Shown: positions 16,640 to 25,198 of the stretch, in pieces
Position numbering within the stretch: the first letter of the stretch is position 1
How the letters are laid out: each line of letters starts with the position of its first letter
Assembly (NCBI RefSeq): GCF_039535475.1
Contig: NZ_BAAAXG010000026.1
Span: 3,343,501 to 3,407,500 of the forward strand
Length of the DNA stretch: 64,000 nt
From: Streptomyces showdoensis
Lineage (GTDB): Bacteria > Actinomycetota > Actinomycetes > Streptomycetales > Streptomycetaceae
Reading direction: 5' to 3'
Position numbers and translations under genes: made by a program
Notes under the pieces: model-generated
Seen by the model: the letters and a program-made list of their open reading frames with translations, nothing else
Databases searched by the model: none
Told to the model about the DNA's origin: nothing

Positions 16640-17388
16640 CGCGTCCGCTCCCACACCAGACGCAGCCCCTGGCGCACGGCGGCGGCCTGGGCCGGGGAGA
16701 GGTCGCCGAAGAAGACGTCGGCGAGCCCGCTCTCGGGCAGCTCGAGCCCGGCCTCGTCCGGCAGGCAGGCGGCGAGCTCCGCGGCCGCCTCCGCGACCCG
16801 GGGGTCGCCGGGCGCCGCGTCGGCGAGGGCGTCGAGCCGCGCGTACACCGCGGGCGCGTGCCCGGACGCCTTCCGCATCAGCTCCATCAGCCGGGCCCGC
16901 TCCTCGGCCGGGACCACGGTGTCGAGCAGGGTCAGCAGCTCCCGGTCCTTCACGGCCATCGGCGACGCGGCCAGTCCGGGCGCGTCACCCAGTTCGGCGA
17001 GCAGCTCCGCCAGCTCCGCCGACACCGGCCCGTCCGCCGCCAGCCGCCCCGCCCGCGCCTGCCCGAGCAGCTCCGCGAGCCGCGCCCGCCGCTCCCGGAT
17101 CACCCCCTCCTGGCGCGCCAGGTCCCCGTCCAGCTCCTCCAGGATCTCCACCAGCTCCCGCCCGGCCTGGTCCGCGAGCACGTCCCGCACCTCGTCGAGC
17201 CCGAGCCCCAGCTCGGTCAGCCGCCGGATCCGCGCGAGCACCACGGCGTCCCGGACCCCGTACTCCCGGTACCCGTTCGCCCGCCGCTCGGGCTCGGGCA
17301 GCAGCCCGAGGTGGTGATAGTGCCGCACGGCCCGCGGGGTGACCCCGACGAGTGCGGCGATCTCGCCGATACGCATGCCCTTGCCCAT
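16636..17388 (-). CDS. MerR family transcriptional regulator
   Basis: A 250-residue regulator with an N-terminal MerR winged helix (MRIGEIAALVGVTPRAVRHYHHLGLLPEPERRANGYREYG) followed by the dimerisation helix and a longer helical C-terminal domain without a metal-binding Cys set. It probably acts as an effector- or stress-responsive repressor/activator. An ATGA overlap couples it to the membrane protein gene. Internal ATG at 17376 (MRIGEIAAL) is an alternative start that keeps the whole HTH. Confidence 0.9.
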   Translation of the reverse strand: MGKGMRIGEIAALVGVTPRAVRHYHHLGLLPEPERRANGYREYGVRDAVVLARIRRLTELGLGLDEVRDVLADQAGRELVEILEELDGDLARQEGVIRERRARLAELLGQARAGRLAADGPVSAELAELLAELGDAPGLAASPMAVKDRELLTLLDTVVPAEERARLMELMRKASGHAPAVYARLDALADAAPGDPRVAEAAAELAACLPDEAGLELPESGLADVFFGDLSPAQAAAVRQGLRLVWERTR

Positions 17389-17466
17389 GGCCCCAGTAGA
17401 AACCTTGACGCTGCGACAAGGTCAAGCCGCCCTCCCCGGCCCGTCCCGGATCACCGTCCCCCGTCC

Positions 17467-17581
17467 TCTCCTCGGCGGCCACCGCGAGCGGCACCGCGTG
17501 CCGTTCGGCAAGGCCCTCGCTCCCCCCGACCCCTTCGGCTTCGACCTGGAGACGGCCGACTTCGTCCGAATCGGCAGGTAG
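17467..17581 (+). pseudogene. Uma2-type endonuclease C-terminal remnant
   Basis: The frame VPFGKALAPPDPFGFDLETA followed by DFVRIGR and a stop closely matches the ending of Uma2 (DUF820) PD-(D/E)XK proteins, which finish with a PDPFGFDLDT-like segment. Nothing upstream supplies the nuclease core or a start codon, because the MerR gene begins immediately. It appears to be a truncated fragment beside rnpB. Confidence 0.5.
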
Positions 17582-17593
17582 CATGGTCGGCAC

Positions 17594-18000
17594 GGCAGAC
17601 GAGCCGGGCGGGCGGCCGCGTGGAGACCTTCGGGTCTTCCCGAGGAACGTCCGGGCTCCACAGGGCAAGGTGGTGGCTAACGGCCACCCGGGGTGACCCG
17701 CGGGACAGTGCCACAGAAAACAGACCGCCGGGGACCTCGGTCCTCGGTAAGGGTGAAACGGTGGTGTAAGAGACCACCAGCGCCTGAGGTGACTCAGGCG
17801 GCTCGGTAAACCCCACCAGGAGCAAGGTCAAAAGGGAACGCCTCGGTGTTCCTGCGCGGACGTTCGAGGGCTGCCCGCCCGAGTCCGCGGGTAGACCGCA
17901 CGAGGCCGGCGGCAACGCCGGTCCTAGATGGATGGCCGTCACCCCGACGACCGCGAGGTCCCGGGGTACAGAACCCGGCGTACAGCCCGACTCGTCTGCC
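17594..18000 (+). ncRNA. rnpB: RNase P RNA (bacterial type A)
   Basis: The catalytic RNA of RNase P, which trims tRNA 5' leaders. The 5' end GGCAGACGAG pairs with CTCGTCTGCC at the 3' end to form helix P1. Universally conserved elements are present in order: GAGGAACGTCCGGGCTCC, ACAGAAAACAGACCGCC, GGTAAGGGTGAAACGG with GGTGTAAGAGACCACC, and AGATGGATGGCCGTC with ACAGAACCCGG near the 3' end. The length of about 407 nt is right for an actinomycete. A hairpin terminator follows at 18014. Confidence 0.96.
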
Positions 18001-18013
18001 CCTCACACGCGAG

Positions 18014-18041
18014 CGAGGCCCCCGTTCCGACGGGGGCCTCG
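18014..18041 (+). terminator. Terminator hairpin after rnpB
   Basis: A 12-bp perfect stem (CGAGGCCCCCGT with its complement) and a four-base loop, 14 bases beyond the 3' end of the RNase P RNA. Confidence 0.8.
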
Positions 18042-18115
18042 GCCCGTTGGTCCGGGTGGGGGCCGTCGTGGTGTCGGTCCGGGGGGCGGGCCCGTGCCCG
18101 GTGTACCGGTGGGGC

Positions 18116-18439
18116 ATGACCATTCCCGTGGAACAGCTCAGTGATCCCACCGTGCGGGCCTTCGTCACCGCGCTCAACGCCCATGACCGGCAGGCCTTCG
18201 CCGCCGTCCTCGCTCCCGGCGCCACCATGTCCGACGACGGGTCGGACCGGGACGTGAACGACTGGACCGAGCGGGAGATCTTCTCCTCGGGCGGGCGCAT
18301 GGAGGTCGAGGCGGAGGCGGACGGCGGTCGGGCGCTGGTGGCCACGTACACCAATGACACCTGGGGGGCGATGCGGACCGCCTGGCGGTTCACCGTCGAC
18401 GGCGGGCAGATCGCGCGGTTCGAGACCGGGCAGGCCTGA
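18116..18439 (+). CDS. NTF2-like (SnoaL-type) small protein
   Basis: A 107-residue protein with the cone-shaped NTF2-like pattern: an N-terminal helix pair (VRAFVTALNAHDRQAFAAVLAPGATMSDDGS) followed by a beta sheet (ALVATYTNDTWGAMRTAWRFTVDGGQIARFETGQA). Such proteins act as small-molecule binding or isomerase folds, or as ketosteroid-isomerase relatives. No catalytic residues point to a defined reaction. ATG 18116 follows GGTGGGG. It converges with the SDR gene across a shared hairpin. Confidence 0.75.
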   Translation: MTIPVEQLSDPTVRAFVTALNAHDRQAFAAVLAPGATMSDDGSDRDVNDWTEREIFSSGGRMEVEAEADGGRALVATYTNDTWGAMRTAWRFTVDGGQIARFETGQA

Positions 18440-18447
18440 CGAGGTCC

Positions 18448-18470
18448 CGGGCGGGGCTCAGCCCCGCCCG
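18448..18470. terminator. Bidirectional hairpin between convergent genes
   Basis: A perfect 10-bp stem CGGGCGGGGC/GCCCCGCCCG with a three-base loop TCA. The loop is exactly the reverse complement of the SDR gene's TGA stop codon. It should stop transcription of both the NTF2-like gene and the convergent SDR gene. Confidence 0.7.
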
Positions 18471-19201
18471 ATGTACGGCATCGTCGTCGCCATCACCGTC
18501 GCGAACTGCACGTTCGCCTCCAGCGGCAGTCCCGCCATGTGCACCAGCGTCGCCGCCACGTCCGCCGCGTCCATGACCGGCTCCGCCGCCAGCTCGCCGT
18601 TGGCCTGGAGGATGCCGGTCTGCATGCGGGCGGTCATCTCCGTCGCCGCGTTGCCGATGTCGAGCTGACCGCAGGCGATCCGGTACGGACGCCCGTCCAG
18701 CGACAGGGACTTCGTCAGGCCCGTCATCGCGTGCTTCGTCGCCGTGTACGCGATGGAGTGGGGGCGCGGCACGTGCGCCGAGATGGAGCCGTTGTTGATG
18801 ATCCGGCCGCCCTGCGGCGACTGGTCCTTCATCGCGCGGAACGCGGCCTGCGCGCACAGGAACGCGCCCGTCAGGTTGACGTCCACCACCGCGCGCCAGG
18901 TCTCGGGGTCCAGCTCCTCCACGGGGACGCCGCCGCCCGCGAACGTACCCGCGTTGTTGAAGAGCAGGTCGACCCGGCCGAACCGGTCCCGCACGGCCTC
19001 GAAGAGGGACGCCACCTGCTCGGGCGAGGTCACGTCGGTGGGGACGCACAGCACCTCGGCGGAGGGGAGGGCGGCCGCCGTCTCCTCCAGGGGGGCCAGG
19101 CGGCGGCCCGCCAGCGCCACCGACCAGCCGGCCGCCGCCAGGGCCCGCGCCACGCTCCGGCCGATGCCCGATCCCGCTCCCGTCACCACTGCGATGCTCA
19201 T
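18458..19201 (-). CDS. SDR-family NAD(P)-dependent oxidoreductase
   Basis: A 247-residue classical short-chain dehydrogenase: cofactor motif [12 protein letters not shown], catalytic Ser in NNGSISAH and YTATK (Tyr and Lys of the active site). I chose ATG 19201 ([12 protein letters not shown]) because it places the first beta strand directly at the N-terminus as the family requires; an upstream ATG at 19234 is possible. It stands alone and its substrate is unknown. Confidence 0.9.
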   Translation of the reverse strand: MSIAVVTGAGSGIGRSVARALAAAGWSVALAGRRLAPLEETAAALPSAEVLCVPTDVTSPEQVASLFEAVRDRFGRVDLLFNNAGTFAGGGVPVEELDPETWRAVVDVNLTGAFLCAQAAFRAMKDQSPQGGRIINNGSISAHVPRPHSIAYTATKHAMTGLTKSLSLDGRPYRIACGQLDIGNAATEMTARMQTGILQANGELAAEPVMDAADVAATLVHMAGLPLEANVQFATVMATTMPYIGRG

Positions 19202-19338
19202 GGGCGCGCAGCGTACGGCAGACCCGTGCCCCATGAACTCATCCGTCCGACACGTGGATGTTCTGTACCCGACAACGTGAGGTCGTCCCGTACCCCTGCA
19301 ATAAAACGGAAGGACAACATCCGTCAGGGGAGGGGTAC

Positions 19339-20973
19339 ATGACCGCCACGCAGACCCACGCCGACGAACTCCGCGCCGTCGCGCGCCACTTAGGACGCCG
19401 CCGCTTCCTCACGGCCACCGGTGCCGCCGCCGCGCTCGCCTTCGCGGTGAACCTGCCCGCCGCCGGCACGGCCGCCGCCGCCGAGCTCGACGCCCGCCGC
19501 ATCACCGACGACCCGTTCACCCTCGGGGTGGCCTCCGGCGACCCGCTGCCCGGTTCGGTGCTGCTGTGGACGCGGCTCGCCCCGCGCCCGTACGAGACCG
19601 GCGGCGGCCTGCCCGCCGGCGGTCGGGTCACCGTCCAGTGGGAGCTCGCCCACGACGAGCGCTTCCGGCGGGGGGTCCGGCGCGGCACCGCGCTCGCCCA
19701 CCCCGAGTTCGACCACACCGTGCACGTCGAGGTCGACCACCTCGCCCCCGGCCGCGTCTACTTCTACCGCTTCCGCGCCGGGGCCTGGACCAGCCCGGTC
19801 GGCCGCACCCTCACCGCCCCCGCGCCCGGCGCGGACAACACCCGTCTGAAGCTCGCCGCCGTCTCCTGCCAGGCGTACCACGACGGCTACTTCACGGCCT
19901 ACCGGCACCTCGCCGACGAGGACCTCGACGTCGTCTTCCACCTCGGCGACTACCTGTACGAGTACGCCGTGAACGCGGTCGGCGGCGCGCGGGCCTACAC
20001 GGACCGGGTCCTGCCGGGCGTGTTCGACCGGGAGACCACGACCCTGGACGACTACCGGCTGCGCTACGCCCTCTACAAGTCCGACCCGGACCTGATCGCC
20101 GCGCACGCCGCCCACCCCTTCGTCGTCACCTGGGACGACCACGAGACCGAGAACAACTACGCGGGCGACACCCCCGAGAACGACGTGCCGCCGGAGGAGT
20201 TCCTGATCCGCCGCGCCGCCGCCTACCGCGCCTACTGGGAGAACCAGCCGCTGCGCCGCCCCCAGCGCCCCCGGGGCCCGGACATGCGGCTGTACCGGCG
20301 GCTGCGCTTCGGGCGGCTCGCGCAGTTCGACGTCCTCGACACCCGCCAGTACCGCTCGGACCAGGCGTACGGCGACGGCTGGCAGGTCCCGGGCCCGGAG
20401 TCGGAGGACCCGGCGCGCACCCTGACCGGCGCCGCCCAGGAGCGCTGGCTGATCGACGGCTGGCGGGACTCGCGCGCCCTGTGGAACGTCCTGCCGCAGC
20501 AGGTCGTCCTCTCCGAGCGCCGCAACGTCCCCACCTCCGCCTTCAAGCTGTCCATGGACTCCTGGGACGGCTACCCCGCCTCCCGGCAGCGCGTCCTCGC
20601 CGGGGCGCAGGCGGCCGGGGTGGAGAACCTGATGGTGCTCACCGGCGACGTCCACGTCGCGTACGGCCTCGACATCAAGGCCGACTTCCGCGACCCCGGC
20701 TCCCGGACCCTCGGCACCGAGATCGTCACCACCTCGATCAGCAGCGGGAAGAACGGGACGCAGCGGCCGTCCAACCACGCCGACCTCACCCGCGCCAACC
20801 CGCACCTGAAGTTCTACGACGGGCGCCGCGGCTACGTGACGGTCGCGCTCGGGCGGGACAGCGCGCGGGCCGACTTCCGCACGGTCTCCGCCGTGACCAC
20901 CCCCGGCGCGCCGGTCGCCACCGCCGCGTCCTTCGTCACCGAGGCGGGCGACCCCGGACTCACCCCCGCCTAA
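19339..20973 (+). CDS. phoD: Alkaline phosphatase D family protein (Tat-exported)
   Basis: A 544-residue PhoD-type phosphomonoesterase/phosphodiesterase. The N-terminus has a twin-arginine signal ([22 protein letters not shown]) that exports the folded, metal-loaded enzyme. PhoD landmarks include [70 protein letters not shown] and [10 protein letters not shown], which hold Fe/Ca ligands. It scavenges phosphate outside the cell. The ATG follows GGGGAGGGG. A Pho-box was looked for but not convincingly found. Confidence 0.93.
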   Translation: MTATQTHADELRAVARHLGRRRFLTATGAAAALAFAVNLPAAGTAAAAELDARRITDDPFTLGVASGDPLPGSVLLWTRLAPRPYETGGGLPAGGRVTVQWELAHDERFRRGVRRGTALAHPEFDHTVHVEVDHLAPGRVYFYRFRAGAWTSPVGRTLTAPAPGADNTRLKLAAVSCQAYHDGYFTAYRHLADEDLDVVFHLGDYLYEYAVNAVGGARAYTDRVLPGVFDRETTTLDDYRLRYALYKSDPDLIAAHAAHPFVVTWDDHETENNYAGDTPENDVPPEEFLIRRAAAYRAYWENQPLRRPQRPRGPDMRLYRRLRFGRLAQFDVLDTRQYRSDQAYGDGWQVPGPESEDPARTLTGAAQERWLIDGWRDSRALWNVLPQQVVLSERRNVPTSAFKLSMDSWDGYPASRQRVLAGAQAAGVENLMVLTGDVHVAYGLDIKADFRDPGSRTLGTEIVTTSISSGKNGTQRPSNHADLTRANPHLKFYDGRRGYVTVALGRDSARADFRTVSAVTTPGAPVATAASFVTEAGDPGLTPA

Positions 20974-21005
20974 CATAGGGAAGGATTCAACGAAACGGAG
21001 CAGCG

Positions 21006-22280
21006 ATGCCGGAGAGCGGCCGGACCACCACCAAACCCCACATAGCCGGCGCACCGGCCGCCACCGCCCGCAGGGCCGGGCTGCTCGTGACCCTCGTGCT
21101 CGGCGGTCTCACCGCCCTCCCGCCGCTCTCCATGGACATGTACCTGCCGGCCCTGCCGGAGGTCACCGAGGTGCTCCGCGCACCCGCCGCCACCGTCCAG
21201 CTCACCCTGACCGCCTGCCTCGCCGGCATGGCGCTCGGCCAGCTCGTCGTCGGCCCCATGAGCGACAAGTGGGGCCGCCGTCGGCCGCTGCTCGTCGGCA
21301 TGGTCGTGTACGTCCTCGCCACCGCCGTCTGCGCCCTCGCCCCCTCCGCCGGACTCCTCATCGGTTTCCGGCTGCTCCAGGGCCTCGCGGGCGCGGCCGG
21401 CATCGTGATCGCCCGCGCGGTCGTCCGCGACCTGTACGACGGCGTCGAGATGGCCCGGTTCTTCTCCACCCTGATGCTGATCTCCGGCGTCGCCCCGGTC
21501 GTCGCCCCGCTCATCGGCGGACAGATCCTGCGGATCACCGACTGGCGGGGCGTCTTCCACGTCCTCACCGGAGTCGGAATCGTCCTCACCCTGGTCGTCT
21601 GGCGCTTCCTCCACGAGAGCCTGCCGCCCGAGCGCCGCCACGCGGGCGGCGTCGGCGTGGCCCTGCGCACCATGCGCGGGCTGCTCGCCGACCGGGTCTT
21701 CGCCGGCTACATGCTGGCCGGCGGACTCGCCTTCGCCGTGCTCTTCGCCTACATCTCCGCCTCGCCCTTCGTCGTCCAGGAGATCTACGGGGCCTCCCCG
21801 CAGACCTTCAGCCTGCTCTTCGGGCTCAACTCCGTCGGACTCGTCGCCGTCGGCCAGATCAACGGCCGGCTGCTCGTCGGCCGGGTCAGCCTCGACAAGG
21901 TGCTCGGCTGGGGCCTCGGCATCATCCTGCTCGCCTCCGTCGCCCTGCTCCTGATGACCACCGGTGTCTTCGGCGAGCCCGGCCTCGCGGCCGTCGCCGC
22001 CGGACTCTTCGTGCTGATGTCGGCGATGGGCCTCGCCCTGCCCAACACCCAGGCCCAGGCCCTCATGCGCACCCCGCACGCGGCCGGCTCCGCCTCCGCC
22101 CTGCTGGGCACCTCCTCCTTCCTCATCGGCGCCGTCGCCTCCCCGCTCGTCGGCATCGCGGGCGAGACCACCGCCGTCCCCATGGCGGTCGTCCAGGTCA
22201 GCTGCGCGGTCGCCGCCATCGCCTGCTTCCTGCTGCTGTGCCGCCCCTGGCGCGTGGCACCGGAGCAGCCGGCCGCCTGA
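21006..22280 (+). CDS. Bcr/CflA family multidrug efflux MFS transporter
   Basis: A 424-residue 12-helix drug:proton antiporter. The conserved motifs are LPPLSMDMYLPALPEV in helix 1, the motif A loop GPMSDKWGRRRPLL between helices 2 and 3, and FRLLQGLAGAAGIVIARAVVRDLYDG. These are diagnostic of the Bcr/CflA group. It lies 32 bases after phoD on the same strand with ACGGAG before its ATG. It may confer resistance to drugs such as bicyclomycin or chloramphenicol; the substrate is unproven. Confidence 0.92.
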   Translation: MPESGRTTTKPHIAGAPAATARRAGLLVTLVLGGLTALPPLSMDMYLPALPEVTEVLRAPAATVQLTLTACLAGMALGQLVVGPMSDKWGRRRPLLVGMVVYVLATAVCALAPSAGLLIGFRLLQGLAGAAGIVIARAVVRDLYDGVEMARFFSTLMLISGVAPVVAPLIGGQILRITDWRGVFHVLTGVGIVLTLVVWRFLHESLPPERRHAGGVGVALRTMRGLLADRVFAGYMLAGGLAFAVLFAYISASPFVVQEIYGASPQTFSLLFGLNSVGLVAVGQINGRLLVGRVSLDKVLGWGLGIILLASVALLLMTTGVFGEPGLAAVAAGLFVLMSAMGLALPNTQAQALMRTPHAAGSASALLGTSSFLIGAVASPLVGIAGETTAVPMAVVQVSCAVAAIACFLLLCRPWRVAPEQPAA

Positions 22281-22463
22281 TCGCACGAGGAATTTCCGGG
22301 ACGGGTCGCAACCCCCGGGGGTCACGCACGTCTGGTGGGCCGAGGCGCCCTCCGACCGCTCCACCGGATCCGGCGCGGCACGGCCGAAGCCCCACTGACG
22401 CCGGGCCCGCGGCCGCAGGGCCCGCGGCGGGCCCGAGCCCGTACCGGCGCCTAGAATCGTGCG

Positions 22464-23447
22464 GTGAATGGATCCCCCGCCTCCGCCGAGTCCCTGCGCG
22501 CCGCCCTCGCCGGGGTCGTCGACGGGCTGCCGTCCTCGCAGGCCGCCCGGGCCGTCGAGCGCCTGATCGCGCACTACCGGGGGACGACCCCGACCGACGC
22601 GCCCGTGCTGCGCGACCGGTCCGACGTGGTCGCGTACGCCGCCTACCGGATGCCCGCCACCTTCGAGGCAGCCCGGGGCGCCCTCGCCGCGCTGCGCGAC
22701 GCCGCGCCGGACTGGGTGCCCGCCACCCACACCGACGTCGGCGGCGGGACCGGCGCCGCCACCTGGGCCGTCGCCGACCTGTGGGACGGGTCCGCGCCCC
22801 GCACCCGCGTCCTCGACTGGGCCGAGCCCGCGCTCGTCCTCGGGCGCGAGCTGGCCTCCGGGGTCCTCGACGCCGACTGGCGGCGCGAGCGCGTCGGCAC
22901 CGCGCTGCGCCTCGACGAGGCGGACCTCGTGACCGTGTCGTACGTGCTCAAGGAGCTGACCGAGCAGGACCGGGCCGCGCTCGTCGCCGAGGCCGCCCGC
23001 GTCGCGCAGGCCGTCGTGGTCGTGGAGCCGGGCACCCCCGACGGGTACGAGCGGATCATCGCCGCCCGGTCCGCCCTCGTCGACGCCGGCTTCACCGTCG
23101 CCGCGCCCTGCCCGCACAGCGGGGCCTGCCCGATCGTGCCGGGCACCGACTGGTGCCACTTCTCGGCCCGGGTCAGCCGCTCCTCCCTGCACCGCAAGGT
23201 GAAGGGCGGTTCGCTGCCGTACGAGGACGAGAAGTACGCGTACGTCGCCGCCGCGCGGTTCCCGACGGACCCCGCCGCCTCCCGCATCACCCGCCGCCCG
23301 CAGATCCGCAAGGGGCAGGTCCTGCTGGAGCTCTGCGGGCCGGACGGGCTCGCCCGCGAGACGGTCACCAAGCGGCACGGGCCCCTGTACAAGCAGGCCC
23401 GTGACGCCGAGTGGGGCGACTCCTGGCCGCCGGAGGAGGGCTCCTAG
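22464..23447 (+). CDS. Rsm22-type small ribosomal subunit rRNA methyltransferase-like protein
   Basis: A 327-residue protein of the Rsm22 (PF09243) family. It has a SAM-binding core (THTDVGGGTGAATWA, then VTVSYVLKELTEQD) and a Cys-rich stretch around residues 216-231 (PCPHSGACPIVPGTDWCHF), followed by basic segments (SSLHRKVKGG). Mitochondrial relatives (METTL17) bind a 4Fe-4S cluster and assist small-subunit assembly. GTG 22464 starts MNGSPASAESL. It overlaps the convergent DDAH gene by four bases. Confidence 0.85.
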   Translation: MNGSPASAESLRAALAGVVDGLPSSQAARAVERLIAHYRGTTPTDAPVLRDRSDVVAYAAYRMPATFEAARGALAALRDAAPDWVPATHTDVGGGTGAATWAVADLWDGSAPRTRVLDWAEPALVLGRELASGVLDADWRRERVGTALRLDEADLVTVSYVLKELTEQDRAALVAEAARVAQAVVVVEPGTPDGYERIIAARSALVDAGFTVAAPCPHSGACPIVPGTDWCHFSARVSRSSLHRKVKGGSLPYEDEKYAYVAAARFPTDPAASRITRRPQIRKGQVLLELCGPDGLARETVTKRHGPLYKQARDAEWGDSWPPEEGS

Positions 23448-24274
23448 GGCCGCAGCTCCTGGGTGCAGCACTTCACGCTGCCGCCGCCCTTGAGCAGCTC
23501 GCCCAGGTCCATGCCGACCGGTTCGAAGCCGCGCTCCCGCAGCGGGCCGAACAGGCCCACCGCCGCCTGCGGGAGCAGCACGTGCCGGCCGTCGCTCACC
23601 GCGTTCAGTCCGAGCGCGGCGGCGTCCTCGGCGGTGGCGATCAGGGCGTCCGGGAAGAGCCGTTCCAGGACGGAGCGGCTGCCGGGGGAGAAGGCGCCCG
23701 GGTAGTACATGACCTCGTCCCGGGCGTCGTCCAGGACGCACAGCGCGGTGTCCAGGTGGTAGTAGCGCGGGTCCACCAGCTCCAGGCCGATCACCGGGCG
23801 CCCGAAGAACTCCTGGGCCTCGTCGTGCGAGAGCGGGCTGGAGCGGAAGCCCCGGCCGGCCAGGATCCACGCGTCGGTCACGGCGAAGTCGCCCTCGCCC
23901 TCGTTCACGTGCTCCGGCACCCGCACGTCGGCGTCCGGGTAACCGTTCCTGCGGAACCAGTCCAGGTGCGCCGCCGCCTCGTCCGAGCGCTCCGGGTGGG
24001 CGAACCTCGCGCCCAGCACGCGGCCGTCCACCACGGTGGCGCCGTTCGCGGCGAAGACCATGTCCGGCAGGCCGGGAACCGGATCGAGAAGTTCCACGGT
24101 GTGGCCGAGCGCGCGGTAGCGGTCGCGCAGATCCTCCCACTGCGCGAGGGCCAGCGGCAGGTCGACCGGTTTCGTCGGGTCCATCCAGGGGTTGATGGAG
24201 TACGTCACCTTGAAGTGCGTGGGTGGGCACATCAGATAACGGCGGGGCGAGGCCTCGCGCGGAGTGTGGCGCAA
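23444..24274 (-). CDS. Dimethylarginine dimethylaminohydrolase (DDAH-like)
   Basis: A 276-residue guanidino-group-modifying enzyme. Visible signatures are LPDMVFAANGATV, EGEGDFAVTDAWILAG, the active-site His in YYHLDTALCVLDD, and the nucleophile in GGGSVKCCTQEL (Cys269 or Cys270). DDAH hydrolyses N-methylated arginines to citrulline and methylamines. Sister enzymes are arginine deiminase and amidinotransferase. The bacterial homologs usually act on free methylarginine. It is divergent from the TetR gene at 24423; a palindrome between them suggests possible co-regulation. Confidence 0.85.
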   Translation of the reverse strand: MRHTPREASPRRYLMCPPTHFKVTYSINPWMDPTKPVDLPLALAQWEDLRDRYRALGHTVELLDPVPGLPDMVFAANGATVVDGRVLGARFAHPERSDEAAAHLDWFRRNGYPDADVRVPEHVNEGEGDFAVTDAWILAGRGFRSSPLSHDEAQEFFGRPVIGLELVDPRYYHLDTALCVLDDARDEVMYYPGAFSPGSRSVLERLFPDALIATAEDAAALGLNAVSDGRHVLLPQAAVGLFGPLRERGFEPVGMDLGELLKGGGSVKCCTQELRP

Positions 24275-24381
24275 AGAGGGCTCCTCTACGGTCGCTGAGC
24301 GTTGAGCCCATGGTCCGCTTTCCGGGGGCCGCGCGCAGTGGACCGTTCGGGTGGTTCGGATGACGATCCGGTGGCCGGGGG

Positions 24382-24408
24382 AGTGCCGAGACGATGCGTC
24401 TCGGCACT
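24382..24408. promoter_or_regulatory. Palindromic operator upstream of a TetR gene
   Basis: Perfect inverted repeat with 11-bp arms (AGTGCCGAGAC and GTCTCGGCACT) around a five-base centre, ending 14 bases before the TetR start codon. Such placement is usual for TetR autoregulation. It lies between the DDAH and TetR genes. Confidence 0.6.
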
Positions 24409-24422
24409 GCTAGGTTTGACGC

Positions 24423-25089
24423 ATGACCGACTCCGAAGCCCCCGGCAAGGCCCCCGGCTCCGAGGCGCCCCCCCAAGGCCCCCGACTCCTCCCGCCGCAG
24501 CGAGCGCTCCCGCCGTGCCATCTACGCCGCCGCCCTCGACCTCGTCTCCGAGAACGGCTATGCCAGGACCACCGTCGAGGGCATCGCCTCCCGCGCGGGC
24601 GTCGGCAAGCAGACCATCTACCGCTGGTGGCCGGTGAACTCCAAGCCCGCCGTCCTCATGGAGGCCTTCCTCGACCTGGCCGAGCAGGCGAACGAGGCCC
24701 TCGGCGGCGACGCCGGAAGTGAGATCCCCGACACCGGTGACCTCGCCGCCGACCTCAAGCTCGTCCTGCGGGCCACCGTCGACGAGCTCAACGACCCGGC
24801 CTTCGACCGCCCCACCCGCGCGCTCGCCGCCGAGGGCGTCGTCGACCCCGCCCTCGGCGCCGAGTTCACCGCCAGGCTCCTCGAACCCCAGCTCCAGCAG
24901 TACGTGCGCCGCATCGAGGCCGCCCAGGCCGCCGGTGACGTCGACCCCGCCGTGGACCCGCGCATCGCCCTCGAACTCCTCGTCGGACCGCTGCACCACC
25001 GCTGGCTGCACCGCACCCTGCCGCTCACCCACGCCTACGCGGACACCCTCGTCGACTACGCGCTGCGCGGCCTCGGCACCCGTCCGTGA
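24423..25089 (+). pseudogene. TetR/AcrR family regulator, disrupted by a +1 frameshift
   Basis: ATG 24423 opens MTDSEAPGKAPGSEAP, but a run of seven C at 24468-24474 shifts the frame. With six C the frame becomes SRRSERSRRAIYAAALDLVS and continues through the HTH (GYARTTVEGIASRAGVGKQTIYRWWP) and a C-terminal domain ending GLGTRP at 25089, about 221 residues in all. The HTH is intact in the second frame, and the break lies only in the disordered tail. A later start could still produce a DNA-binding protein. Two extra residues (VN) follow RWWP, where relatives usually read SKAAVL. Confidence 0.8.
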
Positions 25090-25198
25090 GAACCGGCCCG
25101 CCCCCCGGTTCCCGACTCCGGTCACCCGGGGCGCAGGATGGTGGGACCATGGAGAGCCCGTGGTACCGAACGGGCGAGCACGAGGTGTGAGGGGATAG

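Noticed and set aside
19250..19338. A Pho box before phoD
   Set aside because: GTTC-like and GTCG-like pieces occur, but not the 11-base direct repeat units in correct phase.
22281..22463. A possible small gene in the gap before the Rsm22 gene
   Set aside because: Frames there have no start with a ribosome binding site and no conserved pattern; only GGGCCCGCGG repeats and palindromes are seen.
20970..24521. A very long minus-strand open frame of over 1,100 codons across the MFS and Rsm22 genes
   Set aside because: It lies antisense to well-supported genes, has low-complexity Arg/Gly/Glu-rich composition and no domain, a typical shadow of GC3-biased genes.
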